A DNA stretch of 64,000 bases, from the NCBI RefSeq assembly GCF_905220365.1, contig NC_061140.1:11410501-11474500 (forward strand), given 5' to 3'. This document shows, one piece after another, positions 41,301-47,997 of this stretch. Each line of letters starts with the position of its first letter. Positions within the stretch are counted from its first letter, which is position 1. Position numbers and translations under genes: made by a program. The notes under the pieces are model-generated. The model ran no database searches. It saw nothing but the letters and a program-made list of their open reading frames with translations, and was not told the origin of the DNA. This DNA comes from Vanessa cardui. Its lineage: Eukaryota > Arthropoda > Insecta > Lepidoptera > Nymphalidae.

Positions 41301-44300
41301 AATACAGTGGTAAATATACAACTTAAATAATCATATATCATCCTCCTGCCCTTATCCCAATGTTATTTGGGGTTGGCGCAGCATGTCTTCTCCTTCCATA
41401 CTTCTCTGTCAGATGTCATCTCACAAGTAACATTCTTTCTAACCATATCGCCTATCACACAATCCATCCATTGTTTCCTTGGTTGTCGTCTACCTCTATA
41501 TCCGTCCACATCCATGCTCAAGCTCAATACAACTTAAATAAATTGAATATAATATTAGCGTTTTACCTACCATTAAAACGCTTATTAAGTTCTTACCTGA
41601 TTCAAATCCCAATAAATATATGAGAGGGCAACACTGTTTTCCTTCTCTTTCTTTCTCATTCGTCAATGACCTAGTGCTGTCTCGCTCGCACATCATCCCA
41701 CCACCACCTGGCAGTGTCGAACTTCAATTTGGTTCGACGTCCCGCATTGTATCTCATGTAATAGTCCAGCAGGCAGGACTTATATTATTGGGATTTGAAT
41801 CAGGTAAGAACTTAATAAGCGTTTTAATGGTAGGTAAAACGCTAATATTAAGTTATGTACCGTGCTTCAAATCCCAATAAATATATGAGAGGTGTTTGTT
41901 ATCGCCGCTGGTGGTGGATGCCAATGTGATTATTCTTAATTTACACACAGGAATTCGATAAAGTAGAAATACTAGATAGCTTGTAAATCATTTTCGTGGG
42001 TGATGTGCTATGGAAGGACTTATACAAATGAAAATCAATATTAAAAGTCTGATAAGAGTTATTAATCAAAATATATACTGACTATGAAATGATTACAGTT
42101 TATCAAAATAGTATGAAATATGTAACAGTTATTTAATTAGTAATATTATTATATTATCTCAGATATTATTACTTAGGTATATGTACTTGACGTTCAAAAA
42201 TTATGATACTTAATTTATTATTAATTAAGTAGTATTAAGTATGTCTTAATTACATAAATGTTCAATCAATATTACAAAATTTAATCAATCAAGTGGTGTG
42301 AACGATTCTGAGATTCCACAACTTTTAGGGGTCGAGGGCGCTGTACTTGCGACTTCCCTTTGGTAATATTTCCTGAATGTATCGCCAGAGCTCCAATTGC
42401 CTCTAGCTAGAATATCATCGACTGAGAAATTTTCTGTCCAATTCTTTGATGCTACAGCGGCTCTAAAGCTACCAGGAGTAGCTTTAATACCAGCGTCTTT
42501 CAATACAGATTTCACCCATCCTCCAATAACTGTACGTGTGGCTGCTTGAGCTGCACCTTTGGTGCGTATAAACAGGTCATTGCATTTTGCCAACGATCTA
42601 CGTTCTTCACTAAGAGTGATAAGTCTATTTATCCAGAAAATTGGATCCAAACATTTATTTGTTTTATTACGACTCAGTTTCCAGCCTGATTGTCTATGAT
42701 TTATTGAGTCTGTTTTGGAGCCAAAATACTACAGCGTCTTTTGATAAATATACCATATGATTTGAGTCACACATCAGAAGAGTTAGGTCATGGACCCTTC
42801 TTCCTGAACATAACAATAGTAGAGCTGCTGTGTGTCTACAGGTGTCGTATAAATTACTGTCTAGTTTTCTTTGGACCAGGTGACTCGTCAATTGGTTAAT
42901 ATCCCAAATAGGAGGTTTAGTTTCCTTAGGTTTCTTGAGCGCAATTGCTTTCAACACCTGTCTAACTAAAATATGGGAACTTATGTTATTGGATAATTCT
43001 GCGTTACAGAAAGTGGATATAACTGATTTATGTACGAGTATGGTGCTATACGATAGACCTTCAATATTATGTAAATCAGCCAGATATCTTGCAACATCAC
43101 TTCCAGAAGGGTCAGTTAATTTCACTCTGTTTTTTAGGGCCCAACGAGTCCAACGTGCCCATGCAGGTCTATATGTATTTAAAGTAGATGGTCGCCAAGC
43201 AGATTTCAGTAGGTCTCGTTGCGAACTCGTCCAAGTACTCAAGGTTTGAGTCCACCCCCACATTTCCATATCTCCAACGTCATTTCGTTGGCACCCGTAG
43301 GTGGCCGGCAAGTCGTTACGTCCAGCAGGACTCTTTCGAGATTTTTTATTGTGTAGGGGGCTGCTATGGCTCGGTTCCGTAGATCTGCCCTCCAGAATAC
43401 GCGTTCCCACCGGGGAACTACTATCAAGAATGTTCCTGTTGCTTGATTCATGTGTCGCAGAACTCTTGGAATTAGATAGGGTGGTGGGAACACCCATGCT
43501 AGGCGATAATCCCATGGTCTCGCTAGTGCGTTGAAAAGAGCAGCATTCTCGTCGTTCCTGTCGAATGTTCCGTATGTTGGAACTACATGGGCATTTTTCG
43601 AGGCAAACAGATCTATTACAGGGGTACCCCATTTGCGAAAAACTTTCTGAGTCGCTTCTGGAAGTAAATGCCATTCTGCGGGTACTCGCTGCCTCGACAG
43701 ACCATCGGCTTCGGTATTGTACACACCGGGTATGTGATGGATGGTAAAATGTATGTGAAAAGTATCCATGATTTTGAATATTGTGTACGCTATTTCCATC
43801 AAGAGAGAAGATCCTGTTCCGCCCTCGTTGCGTAAATATGCAATCACTGTTTTGTTGTCCGTTTGTATTAGGATGGAACTGCGTTTCAGGGTTTGACAAT
43901 GACCTTTTAAGCATTTTAAAATGGCTAATATTTCTTTCACATTGCAGTGAAGGTTTTGTTCTGCAGTGTTCCAAGTTCCTGTTACATACTGGTCGTCCAA
44001 CATTGCACCCCAAGCTATGTTTGAAGCATCTGAGGTCAGATAGTGCTCCGGATATGGAACGTGGAGCAGGGTTCGATTCCTGCAATTTATTGTCCACCAT
44101 TTCAGATCTTTTGTTGCTTGACATGTTAAAGGAAAGTATTTTAACGGCTGACTTTCGGGTAAAGTTCTGAGCTGTTTTTGTAGTCCTCGATGGTTCAGTC
44201 TGCCTCTGCGTACAGCAAAACTTGCAAAATTTAACAATCCCAATAGGCTTTCCAGCTCTTTCCGACAAGTTTTTCTCTTTACTAGTAATTCTGATACCAC

Positions 44301-47300
44301 GTTGCTGATAATTTGATATTTCTCTTCTGGGAGAGCAATTTGATTTAGCCAAGGGTACCATATTACCCCTAGATATTCTAAAGATTTTTTCGGCACAATT
44401 ACGGACTTCTGCCAATTTAGTTTCCAGCCCAACTTGAGTAGGGTTTTTATCACAATTTTCATGTGACTTTCTAAAACCGTCAAATCTTGGCTTACAATTA
44501 AAAAATCGTCGAGGTAGACTATGATTCTGATTCCTTGATTTCTCAGAGTTTGAGCAATCCAATTTGTTATGGTAGCAAAAGTTTTTGGAGCCGTATTCAG
44601 ACCGAAAGGAAGTGCCCTCATTTCGAAGAGGTTGTTGTTGTAGACTAGTCGTAGAAAACATCTGTGCGACTTTGCAATTGGTAGGTGATAGTACGCTTGT
44701 GACAAGTCGACTTTGCATAGCCAATCGTTTGGTTGCAGAAAGTTTGGGATTTGATACATGTTTATGAGTTTGAAAGGGCTTGTGTCTATGTAATCGTTCA
44801 GTGCTTTGAGATTGAAAATTGCTCGAGAGGTAGCGTTGGCCTTCTGCCGCAAGAAAAGGGTGGAAAGAAAGCTTGGACTTCGATCTACTTTCTCGATCAC
44901 TGCATCTTTTTCGAGTGTTTGAATGATCTTGGTCATTTCTTTGGATGTTGGAGTTTGATAAGTGCATTTTTGCAGATTTGGCATTGATAATGGTGGTTTT
45001 CGAGCAAAAGGTATTCGGTACCCTTGCAACATTTTCAAAATTATATTTGGGGCACCCATTTCTTTCCATTGAAAGTGATATTCGGACAGCTGACCTGCCC
45101 GAAAGGGTTGTAAGTCAATATTTACGTTGTCTATTATTTCCTTTATATGATGGAGAGCCTGATCGCTTGTCTCCACGGGATGCCTTTCTTTGTCCTCTTT
45201 TAGCCTGTCCGCTGAAGCGGCCTCGAAAGGAATCACGGCTGTGGATTGGATGAGCTCTCCCTGCGTCACGATAGAAATTAGACTCACCGTGCTGTTCTAC
45301 ACGATTGCAATTATAGTGTGCTGACATGGAACAGCAGTTGCCACCTTGCGCAGGCGCATGTTGTTTACTTCTGTTGCCACCTTGCGTAGGTGCAAAGTTT
45401 CGGTTTCCCTGCGCGGGTAACCTATGTATTCCACTTGAGCTTGGTTGCGCACCAGGCTTTTTGGAATAAACCTTTGGTTGTGACCAGAAGGCTTTTTTCA
45501 CGCCACCCGCTTTTTCGATAGCAGTGCAGAAAGCGGTAGGTTCAAACAGGAATGAACATGACGGAGGAATCTTGCGAAGAGTACTTTTAATGAGCGGATC
45601 TTTCGTTAAGGTTAAAATATTGTCACGTCGTTGTTCTACAATGTCGGCTCTGCGACCACACACTAATTGCAAGGTATCTGAGGACACTTTGTGCAAGTCA
45701 CCTCCAAGGATAGTATTATCTATTTTTTCTTTAATGGAGTCATATGAAAAATTTTCACCAGAGTTTCGGATCCAGGATAAGAAATCTCTTATTCCCGTCT
45801 GCAGTGCTTCTTGCTGTTTAATAAGGGCAAGGGTTAATGCAGCGTAGGACCTCTCAGATAGCTGAAGATGACGAGAACGAGGAGTCTCAAACGCTTTAAG
45901 TTCCTCATTGCATTCTAATTCTATGAAACCGGGGGAACAAGAAAATACCTTCTGGGCCTCCGCATACCGGATACCACTCCATTCAGGGCTATTAAATCTT
46001 TGAATGCCTTGTAAAGCTGTTAAATATTCGGGGGCTGTATTTGGTACTGACGGCTCCTTGACACTAGTACTGAGGGTAATATTGAAATCGGAAGTTACAG
46101 GGGTAGACGCCCTTACGTCATTCTCCTCGTCACTGTAAAGTTGTCTGCTAACATCCAGATCAATATCGGGCACTCCTTGCCCCGGACACGATATATCCGA
46201 TGTTTTAGCATGAGTATGATAGTAAAAGTGATTTTGCAAATCGTTTACCTGTTTTGCCAACTTTTCAAGGATGTTATCGTTGCGCCTGCGTCGTTTGGTC
46301 TTTTTATGTTTAGTTCTTCTATTACGAACTGAGGAAGATGAAGTTGATGAGCTTGAGCTAGTGGATGACGAACTCGGCGAACGCGTCCTCTTTTTATAAG
46401 CTCCCCCATCTTTTCCTCCGCTTTGAATTTCTTTGTCATTATTATCCATAGTAAACTGCAACAGCACTTGTTTTAGAAACCCTCAAATATATTAACAAAT
46501 GCTTGAGCCAAACATTTTTTATTTATTTGGAGGGTAAATGAAAAAAAAAATAAAGTATATATATATATGTAATATTTAAATAAATTTACATAATATTCCG
46601 AACGGAAACCCGTTAAATCGTTAAAATGTATTAAAAGTTATCATTATTACGTATTAATAATTACACTTATTGTTTTTATTACTTACGGTCGGTTTTTAAT
46701 ACTTGTTGCAGAATGACGGTCAACCTAATTTGACGAATGGATGAATTCACAAGTAGGTCGTTTAATTCGAATTATAAATTTAGTGAAAAGTCACTTTCAA
46801 CTTAAATTCAATTCGACCTTTCCGAGTAAGGAATCGGATGCCAATGCGGGACGTCGAACCAAATTGAAGTTCGACACTGCCAGGTGGTGGTGGGATGATG
46901 TGCGAGCGAGACAGCACTAGGTCATTGACGAATGAGAAAGAAAGAGAAGGAAAACAGTGTTGCCCTCTCATATATTTATTGGGATTTGAAGCATGGTACA
47001 TAACTTAATAATAATATTTAGTATAATTGTAGATGATGATTATATGCAACACTTACACGGCCAGTGCGGAAATAGGATCACCTGCAGAGTGGACCCACTC
47101 AGCACAGTATGGTTCAAACTCTATTGATATCATGTTTATCATATCTGAAAATATAATTAGATTATACAGTCAGTCAATGTTTATGTGAAATATTCTTTAC
47201 CTCAAATATACAGAATAAGGTTTAATCATTGCACATAGCCTTGTGAAATATAATAATAATAATAAAAAATATGTTTCTAACATTAATCAAACTAACCACG

Positions 47301-47997
47301 GAAAATAAATAACATTAAATTGAATATACACTTACCAAAATTAACAACATCGAAAACTTTAATAGTCTTCTCAGTAGATGCAGTGCATAGCAAAGTGCCT
47401 GTGCTGTTGGCTGCAAGATGGCTGATTGGTGCCAAGTGGCAGCGGAAATGCTTTACAAATTCAATCCCTTCCTCCTGAAACAAAATAGTATAAGATTTAA
47501 TTGAAAAAAATAATTCATTAAAATAAAAAAACAAAAAACACAGCAACAAACAAGATTTTATACTTGAAATGTAGAATCATACCTGTTTTTTCCAAAATTT
47601 TATGTGTCCATCCTGGCTAGCAGTAATAACGAAGTCTGTTTTTGTTACTACAATGTGTGTAACAACATCTCTATGCATATAACTTCGCTCGTAAGTCTCC
47701 GATGAAGGCAAGTTCTCTAGATACAGTGACTCAAATTCCAAAACTACAAAACAAAAATTCATATATAAGATTATTCTCCTGATTAATTTGCAAAATAATA
47801 AATAAATTACTGAAATGAATTTTTCGCGGTTATTTTTTTTTTTTAATGAATGATCTTGGATTACCTTTACGTTTTTTTACTTTAGGCTTTGCTGCCTCAG
47901 AAGGCATAGGGCCAATCCATTCTTCACCATCATCGACTTCTCCAGCATTTGTGGGTTCTGGACTACTAGGTCTTTTTTCTGCTTTTTCTTCCGACAT
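35388..47997 (-). CDS. PPWD1: Peptidylprolyl isomerase with WD repeats (PPWD1), 11 coding exons
   Basis: PPWD1 is a nuclear, spliceosome-associated protein with an N-terminal WD40 region and a C-terminal cyclophilin domain. Minus-strand exons: 47865-47997, 47583-47743, 47336-47474, 47057-47144, 40955-41279, 40281-40399, 38879-39071, 38021-38255, 36777-36965, 36106-36257, 35388-35531. All junctions obey GT-AG, and the phases join into 625 codons (human about 646 residues). Diagnostic stretches are YERSYMHRDVVTHIV, TASQDGHIKFWKK, IEYWTGP and SDRDIFNEKPSKE-like DADRDIFNEKPSKED. The cyclophilin domain (about residue 474 on) keeps the catalytic residues: FHR, GFMVQTGD, MANAGPNTNGSQFFI, and WLDNKHTVFG. 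It should therefore be active. Introns 4, 6, 8, 9 and 10 carry transposons, and intron 4 holds a whole DIRS element in the same orientation. Confidence 0.95.
35890..36088. mobile_element. Small MITE-like inverted-repeat element in PPWD1 intron 10
   Basis: 36-bp arms at 35894-35929 and 36049-36084 are perfect reverse complements (attgaaataaaactagttta and onward). Between them is a small hairpin, acgggtagtctacccgt (35955-35971), then a core containing ctgtaaagtgctcgaaac, which I recognise as recurring in insect repeats. There is no ORF. Probably a non-autonomous DNA element, family unknown. Confidence 0.65.
36315..36690 (-). mobile_element. tRNA-derived SINE interrupted by another repeat (PPWD1 intron 9)
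   Basis: The SINE body runs from the caacaacaacagccag tail at 36315 to gcctgggttt at about 36553. The tRNA-like part then resumes as ccacaatcatcggttaa at about 36641 in decayed form. About 80 bp of unrelated sequence splits the B box. The ORF at 36168-36452 is a by-product of this SINE and exon 10. Confidence 0.75.
36556..36638 (+). repeat. Short repeat nested in the SINE
   Basis: aaaagtcaaaagtcaaaaat followed by attcaatatggaagtgtttc and tgattgtcaaaaatct resembles a common lepidopteran repeat that starts with a tandem agtcaaa motif. Its position inside the SINE B box shows it arrived later. Confidence 0.5.
37041..37268 (+). mobile_element. Second tRNA-derived SINE family (PPWD1 intron 8)
   Basis: Pol III A box tggtcgagtgg (37050-37060) and B box ggttcgattc (37103-37112) lie in a tRNA-like head. 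A body follows with caagtgctttagctactta and aatgtatgtgatgttgtc, then an AT-rich (TTTATTA)-like tail. The missing acceptor stem and the long 3' body make it a SINE rather than a tRNA gene. It is antisense to PPWD1. Confidence 0.75.
39135..39445 (-). mobile_element. tRNA-derived SINE with 12-bp target duplication (PPWD1 intron 6)
   Basis: Full-length copy of the 1712-2012 family. It has a (TTG)7-like tail, a B box ggtttgaaccc region and an A box. The flanking duplication cccttgtattca lies at 39123-39134 and 39446-39457. The best-preserved copy here, inserted just inside the intron, about 60 bp from exon 7. Confidence 0.9.
39470..39803 (+). repeat. AT-rich sequence ending in an (AAAAT)n tract
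   Basis: Ends in aaaataaataaaataaaata (about 39772-39803) after ctgtatgtttccaaaataaa. This resembles the 3' end of a retroposed element such as a LINE, but the body is too AT-rich to classify. Confidence 0.3.
41340..41525 (+). repeat. Lepidopteran interspersed repeat next to the DIRS insertion
   Basis: atcctcctgcccttatccca, ttatttggggttggcgcagc and cttctccttccatacttctc form a block that I recognise as a recurring lepidopteran repeat of unknown class. It ends about 25 bp before the DIRS element. Confidence 0.5.
41601..41749. repeat. DIRS inverted terminal repeat, 3' side of the element
   Basis: Reverse complement of 46842-46990, identical by eye over 149 bp. A 50-bp outer extension (41551-41600) is unique to this end and is copied in the internal complementary region. 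Confidence 0.9.
41785..41892. repeat. DIRS internal complementary region
   Basis: 41785-41850 is the reverse complement of the outer end of the 3' repeat (41553-41618). The following part, to 41892, complements the outer end of the 5' repeat (about 46964-47010). They meet at aatatt/aagtta, which records the expected circle junction. One difference (cgtgc versus catgc) separates it from the 5' end. Confidence 0.9.
42285..43300 (-). pseudogene. DIRS tyrosine recombinase, broken by a frameshift
   Basis: This would encode the recombinase that inserts the circular cDNA. The N-terminal part sits at the end of a long frame (42694-45069). It contains STLNTYRPAWARWTRW and LLCSGRRVHDL, with the first catalytic Arg. 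The C-terminal part (42285-42650) contains GSFRAA with the second Arg and ARGNWSSGDTFRKYYQRE with the Tyr nucleophile. The two parts lie in different frames. A T4 run on the coding strand (42723-42726) is where the frame changes, with a stop about 30 nt later. The usual His of HxxR reads Gly here. This copy is probably unable to make an active enzyme. Confidence 0.8.
42694..45069 (-). CDS. Long open frame overlapping DIRS RT, leading into the recombinase
   Basis: A 791-codon frame stays open across almost the whole RT/RNase H gene in a different phase, then becomes the recombinase N-terminal half beyond about 43300. Its first 590 residues are rich in Ser, Asn, Arg, Lys and Thr and show no domain that I recognise. 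Extensive overlap of the RT and recombinase frames is known for DIRS-1. Whether the overlapped part is translated or stays open as a by-product of RT codon use cannot be settled from sequence alone. Confidence 0.45.
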   Translation of the reverse strand: MERNGCPKYNFENVARVPNTFCSKTTIINAKSAKMHLSNSNIQRNDQDHSNTRKRCSDRESRSKSKLSFHPFLAAEGQRYLSSNFQSQSTERLHRHKPFQTHKHVSNPKLSATKRLAMQSRLVTSVLSPTNCKVAQMFSTTSLQQQPLRNEGTSFRSEYGSKNFCYHNKLDCSNSEKSRNQNHSLPRRFFNCKPRFDGFRKSHENCDKNPTQVGLETKLAEVRNCAEKIFRISRGNMVPLAKSNCSPRREISNYQQRGIRITSKEKNLSERAGKPIGIVKFCKFCCTQRQTEPSRTTKTAQNFTRKSAVKILSFNMSSNKRSEMVDNKLQESNPAPRSISGALSDLRCFKHSLGCNVGRPVCNRNLEHCRTKPSLQCERNISHFKMLKRSLSNPETQFHPNTNGQQNSDCIFTQRGRNRIFSLDGNSVHNIQNHGYFSHTFYHPSHTRCVQYRSRWSVEAASTRRMAFTSRSDSESFSQMGYPCNRSVCLEKCPCSSNIRNIRQERRECCSFQRTSETMGLSPSMGVPTTLSNSKSSATHESSNRNILDSSSPVGTRILEGRSTEPSHSSPLHNKKSRKSPAGRNDLPATYGCQRNDVGDMEMWGWTQTLSTWTSSQRDLLKSAWRPSTLNTYRPAWARWTRWALKNRVKLTDPSGSDVARYLADLHNIEGLSYSTILVHKSVISTFCNAELSNNISSHILVRQVLKAIALKKPKETKPPIWDINQLTSHLVQRKLDSNLYDTCRHTAALLLLCSGRRVHDLTLLMCDSNHMVYLSKDAVVFWLQNRLNKS
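43239..45287 (-). CDS. DIRS reverse transcriptase / RNase H polyprotein
   Basis: An intact 682-codon frame. The RT domain (about 90-340) has VDLSQAYYHLPI (193-204) for motif A, LPFGLNTAPKTF (226-237) for motif B, and the catalytic YLDD (258-261). RNase H follows with Asp420 (TSDAS), Glu452 (NVKEI), Asp477 (QTDNK) and Asp528 (NTEADGLS), a complete active-site set. The C-terminal part (about 554-640) has WGTPVIDLFAS and AWVFPPPYLIPRVL, the block found after RNase H in DIRS-order proteins and often described as methyltransferase-like. It overlaps the gag-like ORF by 173 nt in another frame, so translation needs frameshifting, reinitiation or an internal start. The catalytic residues look intact. 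Confidence 0.92.
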   Translation of the reverse strand: MSLISIVTQGELIQSTAVIPFEAASADRLKEDKERHPVETSDQALHHIKEIIDNVNIDLQPFRAGQLSEYHFQWKEMGAPNIILKMLQGYRIPFARKPPLSMPNLQKCTYQTPTSKEMTKIIQTLEKDAVIEKVDRSPSFLSTLFLRQKANATSRAIFNLKALNDYIDTSPFKLINMYQIPNFLQPNDWLCKVDLSQAYYHLPIAKSHRCFLRLVYNNNLFEMRALPFGLNTAPKTFATITNWIAQTLRNQGIRIIVYLDDFLIVSQDLTVLESHMKIVIKTLLKLGWKLNWQKSVIVPKKSLEYLGVIWYPWLNQIALPEEKYQIISNVVSELLVKRKTCRKELESLLGLLNFASFAVRRGRLNHRGLQKQLRTLPESQPLKYFPLTCQATKDLKWWTINCRNRTLLHVPYPEHYLTSDASNIAWGAMLDDQYVTGTWNTAEQNLHCNVKEILAILKCLKGHCQTLKRSSILIQTDNKTVIAYLRNEGGTGSSLLMEIAYTIFKIMDTFHIHFTIHHIPGVYNTEADGLSRQRVPAEWHLLPEATQKVFRKWGTPVIDLFASKNAHVVPTYGTFDRNDENAALFNALARPWDYRLAWVFPPPYLIPRVLRHMNQATGTFLIVVPRWERVFWRADLRNRAIAAPYTIKNLERVLLDVTTCRPPTGANEMTLEIWKCGGGLKP
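45115..46467 (-). CDS. DIRS gag-like ORF1 protein
   Basis: A 450-codon frame just inside the 5' terminal repeat. A second Met at 46449 (MDNNDKE) may be the real start. The N-terminus has a Ser-rich run followed by a highly basic stretch (KHKKTKRRRR). A helical middle follows, then a Gly/Gln/Arg-rich tail (QGGNRSKQHAPAQGGN, RGRFSG) suited to nucleic-acid binding. There is no classical CCHC knuckle. Its position and composition fit the nucleocapsid-like first ORF of DIRS elements; the function is inferred. There are no internal stops. Confidence 0.75.
   Translation of the reverse strand: MLLQFTMDNNDKEIQSGGKDGGAYKKRTRSPSSSSTSSSSSTSSSSVRNRRTKHKKTKRRRRNDNILEKLAKQVNDLQNHFYYHTHAKTSDISCPGQGVPDIDLDVSRQLYSDEENDVRASTPVTSDFNITLSTSVKEPSVPNTAPEYLTALQGIQRFNSPEWSGIRYAEAQKVFSCSPGFIELECNEELKAFETPRSRHLQLSERSYAALTLALIKQQEALQTGIRDFLSWIRNSGENFSYDSIKEKIDNTILGGDLHKVSSDTLQLVCGRRADIVEQRRDNILTLTKDPLIKSTLRKIPPSCSFLFEPTAFCTAIEKAGGVKKAFWSQPKVYSKKPGAQPSSSGIHRLPAQGNRNFAPTQGGNRSKQHAPAQGGNCCSMSAHYNCNRVEQHGESNFYRDAGRAHPIHSRDSFRGRFSGQAKRGQRKASRGDKRSGSPSYKGNNRQRKY
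46842..46990. repeat. DIRS inverted terminal repeat, 5' side of the element
   Basis: Partner of 41601-41749. The outer extension to about 47010 (gcatggtacataacttaata) is specific to this end. The DIRS promoter is expected here, but no motif is assigned. Confidence 0.9.

Larger units (their letters stand above)
41551..47010 (-). mobile_element. DIRS-type tyrosine-recombinase retrotransposon, nearly intact
   Basis: The 5.46-kb element lies in PPWD1 intron 4, in the gene's sense orientation. It has 149-bp identical inverted terminal repeats (41601-41749 and 46842-46990). Each repeat has a different outer extension. An internal complementary region (41785-41892) joins the complements of both outer ends, which is the diagnostic DIRS-1 arrangement used to make a circular DNA intermediate. 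The coding order in element sense is a gag-like ORF, RT/RNase H, then tyrosine recombinase. There is no aspartic protease, integrase, LTR or target-site duplication, as expected for DIRS. The ends are uncertain by about 4 bp because aata is shared at the junction. The recombinase frame is broken once; see that entry. Confidence 0.93.

Noticed and set aside
43781..45253. Plus-strand ORFs of 60-129 codons inside the DIRS element
   Set aside because: Reverse-strand by-products of the RT/RNase H gene.
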